The position numbers and the translations under genes are program-made. From contig CAMDKD010000002.1 of NCBI GenBank assembly GCA_945901125.1, positions 1 to 64,000 of the forward strand: a stretch of 64,000 nt of DNA, written 5' to 3'. This DNA comes from Bordetella parapertussis (lineage in GTDB: Bacteria > Pseudomonadota > Gammaproteobacteria > Burkholderiales > Burkholderiaceae_C). The notes beneath the pieces were generated by a model that did not search any database, had not been told where the DNA came from, and saw only the letters and a program-made list of their open reading frames with translations. This document shows, one piece after another, positions 51,922 through 61,367 of the stretch (position 1 is its first letter; the number at the start of each line of letters is the position of its first letter).

Positions 51922-52075
51922 GCTTGGTAAAGTGATTAACTCTGACTAAAGGCATGGCGAATTCCGTCTCTGACTGCTTGTAAGGCAAAGCATACTCTAT
52001 GGGCAAAAGCCCACTCTCAGAGCCAAATCCATTCGCGCTGATAATCGACGCTAGACCTTACACATACAACAACAC

Positions 52076-52651
52076 ATGATAGGCAAACTCAGCGGCACGC
52101 TCATTGAAAAAAATCCACCGCAGGTGGTGCTGGATTGCCACGGCGTGGGCTATGAAGTCGATGTGCCTATGAGTACTTTTTACAACCTGCCCGCGGTTGG
52201 CGACAAACTCAGCCTGCTCACGCATTTTGTGGTGCGCGAGGATGCGCAAATTTTGTATGGCTTTGCCACCGCAGAGGAACGCGTCGCTTTCCGTCAATTG
52301 ATCAAAATTTCCGGCGTAGGCCCGCGCATGGCGCTGGGTGTGCTCAGCGGTTTGAGCGTGGCGGAATTGGCGCAAGCCATCAGTTTGCAAGAAACGGGCA
52401 GGCTGGTGAAGATCCCCGGCGTGGGCAAAAAAACGGCAGAGCGTTTGCTGCTTGAACTCAAAGGCAAGATGGGCAGCGACCTGGGTGTGAACGCCGCGCC
52501 GCAGGCGCATTCAGCGCAAAACGACATTTTGCAAGCGCTGATGAGCTTGGGTTACAGCGACAAGGAAGCCTCGGCCGCTTTGAAGCAACTGCCAGCCGAC
52601 ATAGGCGTCAGCGACGGTATCAAGCAAGCCTTGAAGGCTTTGGCCAGATAA
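52076..52651 (+). CDS. ruvA: Holliday junction branch migration protein RuvA
   Basis: DNA-binding subunit of the RuvAB branch-migration motor. The 191-residue protein starts MIGKLSGTLIEKNPPQVVLDCHGVGYEV (OB fold), has two helix-hairpin-helix motifs (LIKISGVGPRMAL and LVKIPGVGKKTAERL), and a C-terminal domain III that contacts RuvB. ruvB follows three bases later. ruvC is not in the window. Confidence 0.98.
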   Translation: MIGKLSGTLIEKNPPQVVLDCHGVGYEVDVPMSTFYNLPAVGDKLSLLTHFVVREDAQILYGFATAEERVAFRQLIKISGVGPRMALGVLSGLSVAELAQAISLQETGRLVKIPGVGKKTAERLLLELKGKMGSDLGVNAAPQAHSAQNDILQALMSLGYSDKEASAALKQLPADIGVSDGIKQALKALAR

Positions 52652-52654
52652 ACC

Positions 52655-53737
52655 ATGAGCATACAAACCGACAGCTTCGGCGATGATTTCAAACCCGATA
52701 ACCGCGTGGTGTCGGCCGCACCTGTCAGCCCCAGAGAAGAAGCGATAGAGCGCGCTTTGCGTCCCAAATTGTTGCAAGAGTATGTGGGCCAGACCAAGGT
52801 GCGCGAGCAACTCGAGATTTTCATTGGCGCGGCGCGGCAGCGTGATGAAGCGCTGGACCATGTGCTGTTGTTCGGGCCGCCGGGTTTGGGCAAAACCACA
52901 TTGAGTCACATCATCGCGCAAGAGCTGGGTGTGAACCTGCGCCAGACCAGCGGGCCGGTGCTGGAAAAACCCAAGGACTTAGCCGCACTGCTGACCAATC
53001 TGGAAAAAAACGATGTGTTGTTCATCGATGAAATCCACCGTTTGTCGCCGGTCGTTGAAGAGATTTTGTACCCCGCGCTGGAGGACTACCAAATCGACAT
53101 CATGATTGGTGAAGGGCCGGCGGCGCGCAGCATCAAACTCGATTTGCAACCGTTTACCTTGGTCGGTGCCACCACGCGTGCCGGCATGTTGACCAATCCG
53201 CTGCGCGACCGTTTCGGTATCGTCGCAAGGTTGGAGTTTTATTCTGCCGAAGAGTTATTGCGTATTGTCATGCGCAGCGGTGGTTTGCTCAAAGCGCAAT
53301 TGCATGAAGACGGTGCGTTTGAAATCGCGCGCCGCTCGCGCGGTACGCCACGCATTGCCAACCGCTTGCTGCGCCGGGTGCGCGACTATGCCGAGGTCAA
53401 GGCCGATGGCCGCATCAGCAAAGCCGTGGCCGAAGCTGCATTGGCCATGTTGGATGTGGATGCACAAGGTTTTGATTTGATGGACCGTAAATTATTGGAA
53501 GCGGTGATTCACCGTTTCGATGGCGGACCGGTGGGACTCGACAATATCGCGGCCAGCATAGGCGAGGAACGCGACACCATCGAAGACGTGATCGAACCGT
53601 TTTTGATTCAGCAGGGTTTTTTACAACGCACGCCGCGTGGACGCATTGCCACGCTGGCAGCTTACCGGCACCTAGGCGTTGCGGCTCCGGCGGCTACCCA
53701 AAATGCCGTCGGCTTGTTTGGTGCTGAAGCTGAATAA
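52655..53737 (+). CDS. ruvB: Holliday junction DNA helicase RuvB
   Basis: AAA+ motor of branch migration, 360 residues. Walker A GPPGLGKTTL, Walker B LFIDEIHRLSP, sensor GATTRAGMLTNPLRDRFG, and a winged-helix C-terminal domain (LLEAVIHRFDGGPVGLDNIAA, RTPRGRIATLAAYRHLG). Coupled to ruvA. Its 3' end lies four bases from the convergent phosphatase gene. Confidence 0.98.
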   Translation: MSIQTDSFGDDFKPDNRVVSAAPVSPREEAIERALRPKLLQEYVGQTKVREQLEIFIGAARQRDEALDHVLLFGPPGLGKTTLSHIIAQELGVNLRQTSGPVLEKPKDLAALLTNLEKNDVLFIDEIHRLSPVVEEILYPALEDYQIDIMIGEGPAARSIKLDLQPFTLVGATTRAGMLTNPLRDRFGIVARLEFYSAEELLRIVMRSGGLLKAQLHEDGAFEIARRSRGTPRIANRLLRRVRDYAEVKADGRISKAVAEAALAMLDVDAQGFDLMDRKLLEAVIHRFDGGPVGLDNIAASIGEERDTIEDVIEPFLIQQGFLQRTPRGRIATLAAYRHLGVAAPAATQNAVGLFGAEAE

Positions 53738-53741
53738 AACA

Positions 53742-54383
53742 TCAGGTACTACTTTCCTCGCGCGCGTCAAGGTCCAAATGCCGCTCATCCGCCCAGCCCA
53801 CCAGTTGCAAACCTTGCGGTGTCCACAAGAGCCGGTTGATAGCGGTATTGCGCAAACCCCAACTGCGTGCCACTTGCAAGTCCTGACCGGTGGCGATGCG
53901 ATAAATAATATCCAACACACCGCCATGCGTCACCAGCGCGATCTGCTGGCCAAGGTGGCGTGCAGCGATGTCGTTCAGCATGTGCAGCACCCGCGCGTGC
54001 AGCATCAACAAACTTTCACCGCCGTTGGCAGGCGTCCAGTGCGGGTCACGGTCATGCCAGCGCGTGGCATCTGCGGGATGCGCTTGTTTGATTTCTTCCC
54101 AGGTCAAACCTTCGAAAGCACCATAGTGACGTTCGCGCAATGGCAGTATGCGGCTGACTTCCAGCGCGTGGTGTGAGGCTATGTGTTGGGCAGTGACCAA
54201 GGCACGACTCAGGTCGCTGGCATAAACAGCGTGTAGCTTTTCATCCGCCAATGCCTTGGCTACTTGCTGCGCTTGCCACAAGCCCTGCGGATTCAGCTCA
54301 ATGTCAATTTGTCCCTGGATACGGGTGGCAACGTTCCAGTCGGTTTCGCCATGGCGAATGGCGAGTATGTGTGTGGTTTCCAT
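53742..54383 (-). CDS. Histidine phosphatase family protein (phosphoglycerate mutase-like)
   Basis: A 213-residue phosphatase of branch 1 of the histidine phosphatase superfamily. The RHG motif is R10-H11-G12-E13 (AIRHGETDWN), YASDLSRALVTAQ carries the second Arg, the acid residue lies in RERHYGAFEGL, and the second catalytic His is in ALVTHGGVLD. Such proteins are variously annotated GpmB-like or alpha-ribazole phosphatase; no cobalamin genes are nearby, so the substrate is unknown. ATG 54383 is chosen because the RHG motif then lies at the usual distance. Confidence 0.9.
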   Translation of the reverse strand: METTHILAIRHGETDWNVATRIQGQIDIELNPQGLWQAQQVAKALADEKLHAVYASDLSRALVTAQHIASHHALEVSRILPLRERHYGAFEGLTWEEIKQAHPADATRWHDRDPHWTPANGGESLLMLHARVLHMLNDIAARHLGQQIALVTHGGVLDIIYRIATGQDLQVARSWGLRNTAINRLLWTPQGLQLVGWADERHLDLDAREESST

Positions 54384-54436
54384 GGCAAGAGTGTATGCAA
54401 TCCGGTTTGCACGCATGTGACAAAATCATAGAAAAT

Positions 54437-54450
54437 AGCACGACCGTTCT
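54437..54450. promoter_or_regulatory. Imperfect dyad upstream of the TetR gene (probable operator)
   Basis: agcacgaccgttct is an inverted repeat of pattern AGnACGnnCGTnCT, 14 bases before the TetR start and next to a CATAGAAAAT sequence that could serve as a -10. Position and symmetry suit TetR autoregulation. Confidence 0.45.
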
Positions 54451-54464
54451 TTTTAAAAGGAAAT

Positions 54465-55127
54465 ATGTCAGACACACTCTCTACGCAAAATAGCACTGAC
54501 AAGCAATTGGTGCGTCAGCGCTTATTGCAAAAAGGTCAGCAGACCAAAGCAGCCATCATCGATACAGCGCTGGGCATGGCGACGCAAATCGGTTTAGAGG
54601 GTTTGAGCATTGGCGCCGTGGCTGACGCCATGCAAATGAGCAAGTCAGGGGTGTTTGCGCATTTCGGCTCGCGTGAAGAATTGCAAATTTCAGTCATCCG
54701 TGAATACCATCAGCGGTTCGAGCATGAAATATTTTTCCCCGCCATGGAGTTGCCGCGTGGTTTGCCGCGCTTAAAAGCTTTGTTCAATAACTGGATGCAA
54801 CGCATCAGCGCCGAAATAGATTCCGGCTGTTTGTATATCAGCGGTGCCGTGGAGTTTGATGACCGCCCCGGACCCGTGCGGGATGCCCTGGCGAGTTCGG
54901 TCAAAACCTGGTTGACCGCTTTGCACCGTGCGGTGCTGCAAACGCGTGATGAACAGCATTTGTCAAAAGACACAGACGCCACGCAAATGTCGTTTGAAAT
55001 ACACGGATTGATTTTGGCTTTGCATTACGAAGCGCGGTTTTTGAAGTCGGCCAAAAGCTTGCACCGCGCCAAACAGGGTTTTGAACATATTCTGGAGCGT
55101 TACGGCGCTTCTTCATTGAAAACGTGA
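54465..55127 (+). CDS. TetR/AcrR family transcriptional regulator
   Basis: A 220-residue regulator. The N-terminal TetR helix-turn-helix domain (about 28-75) includes AAIIDTALGMATQIGLEGLSIGAVADAMQMSKSGVFAHFGSREEL in spaced blocks. The C-terminal ligand domain resembles the TetR_C_13/YcdC-like group (NNWMQRISAEIDSGCLYISGA). An imperfect dyad precedes the gene. DUF2147 and enoyl-CoA hydratase genes follow, so an acyl-CoA-type inducer is plausible but unproven. Confidence 0.9.
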   Translation: MSDTLSTQNSTDKQLVRQRLLQKGQQTKAAIIDTALGMATQIGLEGLSIGAVADAMQMSKSGVFAHFGSREELQISVIREYHQRFEHEIFFPAMELPRGLPRLKALFNNWMQRISAEIDSGCLYISGAVEFDDRPGPVRDALASSVKTWLTALHRAVLQTRDEQHLSKDTDATQMSFEIHGLILALHYEARFLKSAKSLHRAKQGFEHILERYGASSLKT

Positions 55128-55155
55128 ACACGCTCAAATTAAGGAGGAATCCAAC

Positions 55156-55596
55156 ATGAAAAAAACCATCAGCATGCTGATTGCCTGTGTCAGCATCAGT
55201 GCCGGCGCACAGATGACGCCTGCCGGGCTCTGGCACACGATAGACGACGAAACCCAATTACCCAAAGGCGAGGTACGCATCACTGACAACAATGGCGTGT
55301 TGTCCGGCGTGGTTGTGCGTGCATTGAAAGAAGATCCCAAAGCTAAAACCGTTTGTGATTTGTGCAAGGATGACCGCAAAGGTCAAAAAATCATAGGCAT
55401 GGAAATATTGCGCAACCTGACGCGTGAAGGCAAGGACAGCGACTATTTGTGGGCCGGCAAGGGCACCATCCTTGACCCGGACAACGGCAAGGTGTATGAC
55501 GTGAAAATGGTGCCTGTCGAAGGCGGTAAGCGATTAAGAGTGCGCGGCTATATCGGTCCTTTTTATCGCACCCAGTTCTGGGAACGGGCTGAGTAA
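55156..55596 (+). CDS. DUF2147 domain-containing secreted protein
   Basis: A 146-residue protein with an N-terminal signal peptide (KKTISMLIACVSISAGAQ, cleavage after about residue 19) and a DUF2147 domain: PAGLWHTIDDETQLPKGEVRI, LCKDDRKGQKIIGMEIL, the DPDNGKVYDVKM block and LRVRGYIGPFYRTQFW. Family function is unknown; the fold is lipocalin-like by family knowledge. AAGGAGG at 55141-55147 is a strong ribosome site. It lies between the TetR and enoyl-CoA hydratase genes. Confidence 0.9.
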   Translation: MKKTISMLIACVSISAGAQMTPAGLWHTIDDETQLPKGEVRITDNNGVLSGVVVRALKEDPKAKTVCDLCKDDRKGQKIIGMEILRNLTREGKDSDYLWAGKGTILDPDNGKVYDVKMVPVEGGKRLRVRGYIGPFYRTQFWERAE

Positions 55597-55631
55597 CTCA
55601 ACGGCTGAAAAAAATTCAAACAGGAATATCA

Positions 55632-56390
55632 ATGACTGCCATTTTGCAAAACAAAGAACACGGCGTTTTAACCTTGACCATCAACCGGATGGACAAGAAA
55701 AACGCATTGACAGCTGACATGTATGCGGCATTGGCCGATGCTTTGTCGCTAGCGGTGGCTTCAGAAGAGGTGCGCGTGGTTTTGTTGCAAGGCCATGAAA
55801 CCGTGTTCAGTGCCGGCAATGACATTGCAGATTTTTTGCAGCAACCGCCGGCCAGCCCTGAGTCTGCGGTGTCGCGTTTTTTGCGCGGCATTGCCGTCTT
55901 TCCCAAACCTTTGCTGGCTTCGGTATGCGGTCCTGCCGTGGGCGTGGGCACCACCATGCTGTTGCACTGCGATCTGGTCTATGCCGGAGACAACGCTGCG
56001 TTTTCCATGCCGTTTGTCAACCTGGGTCTATGTCCTGAGGCCGGATCCAGCCTGCTGGCGGTTCAGCTCATGGGTTACCAGCGCGCCGCTGAAGCCTTGT
56101 TGATGGGAGAGCCTTTCACGGTTGAGACGGCTTTGGAATTGGGACTGATCAGCCGTGTGTTGCCGCCTGCCGAGGTGAATGCTTATGCGCAGTCGCAGGC
56201 GCAAAAAATGGCGCGCAAACCGCTTAGCTCACTGATGGAAACCAAGCGCTTGATGAAGTCCGCGCGCACACCTTCCGTGCTTTCGCAAATGGATGAAGAA
56301 GCGGTGGTGTTTGGTCGTTTGTTGAAAGAACCGGCTGCTGTCGAAGCTTTCAGCGCTTTCATGGAAAAGCGCAAACAGGTATTCAACTGA
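55632..56390 (+). CDS. Enoyl-CoA hydratase/isomerase family protein
   Basis: A 252-residue crotonase-fold protein. The oxyanion-hole motifs are SAGNDIADFL and CGPAVGVGTTMLLHCDLVYA. At the first catalytic acid position (E144 of the rat enzyme) the sequence is NLGLCPEAGSSLL; the second Glu site is not clearly kept. This is common in isomerase-like members, so dehydration of a particular enoyl-CoA cannot be claimed. It is preceded by AGGAATATCAATG. It follows DUF2147 in the same direction. Confidence 0.9.
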   Translation: MTAILQNKEHGVLTLTINRMDKKNALTADMYAALADALSLAVASEEVRVVLLQGHETVFSAGNDIADFLQQPPASPESAVSRFLRGIAVFPKPLLASVCGPAVGVGTTMLLHCDLVYAGDNAAFSMPFVNLGLCPEAGSSLLAVQLMGYQRAAEALLMGEPFTVETALELGLISRVLPPAEVNAYAQSQAQKMARKPLSSLMETKRLMKSARTPSVLSQMDEEAVVFGRLLKEPAAVEAFSAFMEKRKQVFN

Positions 56391-56421
56391 AGTCTTATGA
56401 GCACGCTCCTGGAGAGCCGTG

Positions 56422-56850
56422 TCAGATCTGCTTGCGCGCAATCGGTCTGGGCTTGCCTTGGGCGTCAATCGCAACATAAGTCACATTCGCTTCTGTGACT
56501 TTCAGGTAAACACCTTGCATGCTGAAGCGCTCAGCGAACACTTCGACTTTGACGGTGATGGAAGTATTGCCGATGCGAGTCACTGAGCTGAAAAAACTCA
56601 GTATGTCGCCGACCTTGACCGGTTGTTTGAAAATAAATTCATTGACGGCCACGGTGGCTATGCGGCCGTTGACATAGCGTGCGGGTAACACCGCGCCGGC
56701 CAAGTCAACCTGGGCCATGACCCAGCCGCCGAAAATATCGCCGTTCTGGTTGCAGTCAGCCGGCATGGGTATGACTTTGAGCACCAGTTCGGCGTCCTGC
56801 GGCAAACCGGCTACGGTCTGGCGGGAATCTTTGGCTTGGGTCACAGGCAC
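56422..56850 (-). CDS. Acyl-CoA thioesterase (YciA-like, hotdog fold)
   Basis: A 142-residue hotdog thioesterase that hydrolyses acyl-CoAs. The YciA/BACH signature NQNGDIFGGWVMAQVDLAGAV carries the catalytic Asp; the FIFKQPVKVGDILSFFSSV and TSITVKVEVFAE strands follow. Normal length. It is divergent from the Atm1-like exporter and convergent with the enoyl-CoA hydratase gene. Confidence 0.92.
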   Translation of the reverse strand: MPVTQAKDSRQTVAGLPQDAELVLKVIPMPADCNQNGDIFGGWVMAQVDLAGAVLPARYVNGRIATVAVNEFIFKQPVKVGDILSFFSSVTRIGNTSITVKVEVFAERFSMQGVYLKVTEANVTYVAIDAQGKPRPIARKQI

Positions 56851-56884
56851 AATCCAGGTTGTTGTTTAACCTGTATTGTGCTTT

Positions 56885-58708
56885 ATGCGTCACCACGCTG
56901 CCTCCTCTCCTGCTTTGCCTGCCAACACCCCGCCCCGTGTCGCCGCTTCGGACTGGGTGACCTTAAGAAAGCTTTTTCCCTACCTGTGGGAATACAAGTG
57001 GCGGGTCATGGCGGCGCTCTCGTTCATGGTCGGCGCCAAGCTGGCCAACGTCGGCGTGCCTTTGTTGCTCAAGGAATTGATTGACGCCATGTCGCCACAG
57101 CCAACCGGCGCTCAAATTGCTTTGGTGGTGCCTTTGGCCTTGCTGGTCGGTTACGGGCTGCTGCGTTTGTCGGTGTCGGGCTTTACCGAATTGCGTGAAC
57201 TGGTGTTTGCGGCGGCCACACAAGGCGCTGCACGCAAAATTGCATTGCAAACCTTTGAGCATTTGCACAATTTGAGTTTACGTTTTCACCTGGAGCGCCA
57301 GACTGGCGGCATGAGCCGCGACATTGAGCGCGGTGTCAGAGGCATAGAGTCTTTGATCACGTATTCGCTCTACAGCATAGTGCCGACTTTGATTGAAGTG
57401 GTGCTGGTGCTCAGTATTCTGGGCGTGAAGTTTGACAAGTGGTATGCCATCATCACTTTGACAGCTTTGGCGCTGTATATTTATTTCACTGTCACCGTCA
57501 CCGAGTGGCGCACCCAGTTTCGCAAACAAGTCAATGAATTCGATTCCAGCGCGCATACACGCGCGATTGACTCGCTGCTGAACTATGAAACCGTCAAATA
57601 CTTCGGCAATGAAGCCTTTGAAGCCTCACGCTACGACGAAAACCTGAACAAATTGCGCCGCGCCCGCATCAAAGCACAAAACTCTTTGAGCGCGCTCAAC
57701 ATAGGCCAGCAACTCATCATTGCCATCGCCCTGGTGGCCATGTTGTGGCGCGCCACCGAAGGCGTGGTGCAAGGTCGCATGAGTCTCGGTGACCTGGTGA
57801 TGATCAATGCCTTCATGATTCAGTTGTACATACCTTTGAATTTTCTGGGTGTGATTTACCGCGAGATCAAACAAAGCCTGACCGACCTGGAGCGCATGTT
57901 CATGCTGCTGGAAAAAAACCGCGAAGTGGCAGATACGGAGAATGCGCAAATACTGCAACTGAACCGTCCGCCTGAAGTGCGTTTTGAGAACGTACATTTC
58001 GCTTACGAAGCAGACAGGCCTATCTTGCACGGCATCAGCCTGAGCATACCTGCGGGTAAAACAGTAGCAGTTGTCGGCCCGTCCGGTTCCGGCAAATCCA
58101 CGCTGGCGCGATTGTTGTTTCGTTTTTACGATGTGCAGCAAGGTGCCATAAGGATTGACGGGCATGAAATACGTCAGTTAACCCAGGACAGCGTGCGCAA
58201 AGCCATAGGCATAGTGCCGCAGGACACGGTATTGTTCAACGACACGGTTTACTACAACATCGCCTATGGCAACACCCGGGCTTCGCGTGAGCAGGTGGAG
58301 GATGCCGCCAGATCAGCGCGTATCCATGACTTCATTGCCTCCACACCGCTGGGTTACGAGACCATGGTCGGCGAGCGCGGCTTGAAGTTGTCCGGCGGCG
58401 AAAAACAAAGGGTGGCGATTGCCCGCACTTTGCTGAAGAACCCGGCGATTCTGATTTTTGATGAAGCTACCTCTGCGCTGGACAGCAGCAACGAGCGCGC
58501 CATACAGACCGAATTGCGCGAAGCGGCGCACAATAAAACCACGCTGGTGATCGCTCACCGTTTATCCACGGTGGTGGATGCGCATGAAATTCTGGTGTTA
58601 GACGCCGGTCACATCATTGAACGCGGCACCCATGCGCAATTACTGGCAGCCGATGGCCGCTATGCGCAAATGTGGTCGTTGCAGCAAAGCCAGGAAGAAT
58701 CGGCTTAA
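56885..58708 (+). CDS. ABC exporter, Atm1/ABCB7 (heavy-metal) type
   Basis: A 607-residue half-transporter with a fused membrane domain (about 30-330, six helices) and ATPase domain (about 365-600). The membrane part carries the Atm1-type block RAIDSLLNYETVKYFGNE and TGGMSRDIERGVRGIE. Walker A is GPSGSGKSTLARLLFRFYD, signature LSGGEKQRVAIARTLLK, Walker B ILIFDEATSALD, and the switch His lies in VIAHRLSTV. Bacterial Atm1 proteins export glutathione-metal or glutathione-sulfur species. ATG 56885 is preferred over TTG 56876. Its last four bases overlap slt. Confidence 0.93.
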   Translation: MRHHAASSPALPANTPPRVAASDWVTLRKLFPYLWEYKWRVMAALSFMVGAKLANVGVPLLLKELIDAMSPQPTGAQIALVVPLALLVGYGLLRLSVSGFTELRELVFAAATQGAARKIALQTFEHLHNLSLRFHLERQTGGMSRDIERGVRGIESLITYSLYSIVPTLIEVVLVLSILGVKFDKWYAIITLTALALYIYFTVTVTEWRTQFRKQVNEFDSSAHTRAIDSLLNYETVKYFGNEAFEASRYDENLNKLRRARIKAQNSLSALNIGQQLIIAIALVAMLWRATEGVVQGRMSLGDLVMINAFMIQLYIPLNFLGVIYREIKQSLTDLERMFMLLEKNREVADTENAQILQLNRPPEVRFENVHFAYEADRPILHGISLSIPAGKTVAVVGPSGSGKSTLARLLFRFYDVQQGAIRIDGHEIRQLTQDSVRKAIGIVPQDTVLFNDTVYYNIAYGNTRASREQVEDAARSARIHDFIASTPLGYETMVGERGLKLSGGEKQRVAIARTLLKNPAILIFDEATSALDSSNERAIQTELREAAHNKTTLVIAHRLSTVVDAHEILVLDAGHIIERGTHAQLLAADGRYAQMWSLQQSQEESA

Positions 58709-60738
58709 GGCAAGTCAGTGTCTTCAGGCGGTTCGTCTTTGTCGCGCGGCCCGACTTTGCCCAACCGGGCTTTGAGTGATTGCGGTTCACCGCTGATGAG
58801 CGCGGCATACATGGTGGTGTTGCTCATCACCTTTTTGACGTAATCACGGGTTTCAGTGAACGGAATACATTCGGCCCAAATGGCGCCTTCCAGTGACGGG
58901 CCGTTGCGCCATTTGCGCGGCCGGCTCGGGCCGGCGTTGTAGGCTGCTGCTGCCATGGGCATGGAGCCCTGGAAACTGCTGAGCACCAGCTTCATATAAC
59001 CGGTACCGATGGTGATATTGACATCTTTTTGATTCAACTGCTCCGGTTGGAAATTTTTCAAACCTATTTTTTTAGCAGTCCATTTGGCGGTGCGCGGCAT
59101 GACTTGCATCAGTCCGCTGGCACCGACACTGGATCGCGCATCGGTGATGAAACGGCTTTCCTGGCGCATCAAGCCATACACATAGGCAGCATCCAGGTTG
59201 ATGTCGCGCGTGCGTATCAGCACTTCATCATGAAAAGGCATGGGGTAGCGGTGATGGGCATCAAACAGTTGGGTGCGCTCGCTGGTGTTGATGCAACGGT
59301 CCCAGATTTCGAGTTCGCAGGCCCATTGGGCAACCGCAAGTTTCTCGCGGTCAGTCATGCGCCCGCGCTTGCCCTGGGCATCGACCATGCCGGCGGTGTA
59401 GTTCCATTCGCGCACGCCGTCCTGGCGTATGCCTATGTGAATCGCGTGAATCGCGCGTTGTAAACCGGGCAGTGCTTTGACCGCTTCCATTTCAGCCACT
59501 GTAGGCGCGGCAGGACGTGGCGGCAAAACAATTTTGCGGCCCAGTTCTTCTTCGGCAAGTTGTTCATAAAAACCCTGGTGACCGGCAATGCTTTGCAAGC
59601 CCATCAAGGCCTGCGGCATGGCAGTGGTCGATACCGGTTGGCGTGCGATCAGCGAACGGGCGCGCCAATACACCCAGGCCGGGTCTTTTTGTGAAACCGG
59701 GCTCATGGCTTCAATGGCTGCTTCGACCATGGACCAGTTGGGTTTGCCCGGCGCGCGCAGCGCTGCCCTGACTTTCCAAGCCAATATGTCGTCATTCAAA
59801 CCCTGACCGCCACCGGCCAGCGCGAAATAGTCGAGTGCGTTGTTGTCAAACTCCATCGCCGCTTGGCGGGCAATGACGGCCCAAACCCATTGCAGTTGTT
59901 CTGCACTCAATAGTTTGGCGGCTTTGCTGTTGTGCACCTGTTTGATGGCTGCTTCGTGGTCATTGGCCGCGAGCTTGACCAGGGCCAGTGTGACCCATTC
60001 GTTCGATTCCTTGCCCAGCGAGCTGGCGCGTTGCTGCAAAAAGCGCGAGGGATTGGCCATCAGCTCATCCAGCTTGGCCATGCTTTGTGAAGACACCATG
60101 CGCAAAGCGTCGCGCGCCGGTGGTTTGCGGTTGATTTCAACCATGCTGCGCGCCTTGCGCCAGGCATCTAGCGCATTGACTTGTTTGGCTTGCAGCAATT
60201 GTTCAAAGGCGTAGGTACAGCCTTCATCGGCATTGCGTTGCGACAGCCAGGTGCGGCGGATTTGCTCTTCCTGCGTTTGCGTACCGTTGAATTTTTTCTG
60301 ACTGCTATGCAGCCAGTTGGCATAACACTCGACTTCTTTGTCGTCATGCATGCGGTAGAGCGCGTATTCACGCTCAAACTGCGACCATTCCTGGCGTTGT
60401 GCCAATACCAGCAACCAGTCATTGCGCAGACGGTCTTCCTGGTAACTGCCGGGGTATTTGTTTAAAAATTCCCTGACTTCATTGTCATTGGCGTCGCCCA
60501 GCCTGACGCGCAATTCCCAGTAGGCGGCCCATGGCTCCAGAATATGGCCTTTGGCCTGCGGCAACAGGTGAGAGAGTTTTTTTCTGTCGTTATGGGTGAA
60601 AGCGTTAGACATATCGACGATGACGGCATCGTTTTTGTCTGACATATGAAGCGGGGCTGACAAACTGACTGCCGGGGCAGACACCGTCAGCATGCCCCAG
60701 CAGAAAATGGTGCTGAGGCGATTTAAAAAATAAGGCAT
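58705..60738 (-). CDS. slt: Soluble lytic murein transglycosylase
   Basis: Periplasmic murein-cleaving enzyme of 677 residues. A signal peptide (about 1-28, ending VSLSAP) is followed by a long superhelical alpha domain (Slt70 U/L type) and a C-terminal lysozyme-like domain. The catalytic Glu is E527 in YGLMRQESRF; the following ASGLMQVMPRTA and AAYNAGPSRPRKW motifs are family-defining. ATG 60738 gives the signal peptide; the upstream frame to 60786 overlaps the divergent cyclo-ligase gene. Confidence 0.95.
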   Translation of the reverse strand: MPYFLNRLSTIFCWGMLTVSAPAVSLSAPLHMSDKNDAVIVDMSNAFTHNDRKKLSHLLPQAKGHILEPWAAYWELRVRLGDANDNEVREFLNKYPGSYQEDRLRNDWLLVLAQRQEWSQFEREYALYRMHDDKEVECYANWLHSSQKKFNGTQTQEEQIRRTWLSQRNADEGCTYAFEQLLQAKQVNALDAWRKARSMVEINRKPPARDALRMVSSQSMAKLDELMANPSRFLQQRASSLGKESNEWVTLALVKLAANDHEAAIKQVHNSKAAKLLSAEQLQWVWAVIARQAAMEFDNNALDYFALAGGGQGLNDDILAWKVRAALRAPGKPNWSMVEAAIEAMSPVSQKDPAWVYWRARSLIARQPVSTTAMPQALMGLQSIAGHQGFYEQLAEEELGRKIVLPPRPAAPTVAEMEAVKALPGLQRAIHAIHIGIRQDGVREWNYTAGMVDAQGKRGRMTDREKLAVAQWACELEIWDRCINTSERTQLFDAHHRYPMPFHDEVLIRTRDINLDAAYVYGLMRQESRFITDARSSVGASGLMQVMPRTAKWTAKKIGLKNFQPEQLNQKDVNITIGTGYMKLVLSSFQGSMPMAAAAYNAGPSRPRKWRNGPSLEGAIWAECIPFTETRDYVKKVMSNTTMYAALISGEPQSLKARLGKVGPRDKDEPPEDTDLP

Positions 60739-60778
60739 GACACAATCAAGGAACCTGACATAAGGTGAGTATTCTCCC

Positions 60779-61360
60779 ATGGACAAAAAAGCACTTCGCC
60801 AACAACTGATTCAGGAACGCTTAGACATGCCCGACCGTGCAGCGCGAGCCAGCCTGTTGCAACAAGTCATGCGCATCTGGCTGTTTGACCGCAAAGACAC
60901 GGTCATCGGCGCCTATTGGCCCATCAAGGGCGAATTCGACCCCTTACCGGCCTTGCATCGCTGGAAGGAAGACGGCGAATTGCTGGATGACCCGGTGCTG
61001 CGCCGCATCGGTTTGCCGGTGGTCAACAAAGTCACCAAGACCTTGACCTTTCACGCCTGGTACCCGGGTTGCGACATGGAAGAGGACGCCTACAACATTC
61101 CTAAGCCCAAAGACACCGAGGTGGTCGTGCCTACGCTGTTGTTTGTGCCCTGTGTAGGTTATGGCACAGGTGGATACCGCCTGGGTTACGGCGGCGGCTT
61201 TTACGACCGCACCTTGGCACAATTGCAACCCCAGCCCTTCACCGTTGGACTGGGCTTTACCAACGGCTTTATTGAAGACATGGTGCCCGAGTCACACGAT
61301 ATACCGCTGGATGCTTTATTGAATGAAAACGGTGTGGTCTGGCCCACCCATTTTTCTTGA
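60779..61360 (+). CDS. 5-formyltetrahydrofolate cyclo-ligase
   Basis: ATP-dependent enzyme (YgfA/FAU1 family) converting 5-formyl-THF to 5,10-methenyl-THF. The 193-residue protein has the N-terminal LRQQLIQERLDM block, the substrate-loop GAYWPIKGEFDP and the ATP-site motif GYRLGYGGGFYDRTL. It is divergent from slt (41 bases apart) and convergent with the LysR gene (7 bases apart, no terminator seen). Confidence 0.94.
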   Translation: MDKKALRQQLIQERLDMPDRAARASLLQQVMRIWLFDRKDTVIGAYWPIKGEFDPLPALHRWKEDGELLDDPVLRRIGLPVVNKVTKTLTFHAWYPGCDMEEDAYNIPKPKDTEVVVPTLLFVPCVGYGTGGYRLGYGGGFYDRTLAQLQPQPFTVGLGFTNGFIEDMVPESHDIPLDALLNENGVVWPTHFS

Positions 61361-61367
61361 TCGCGGC

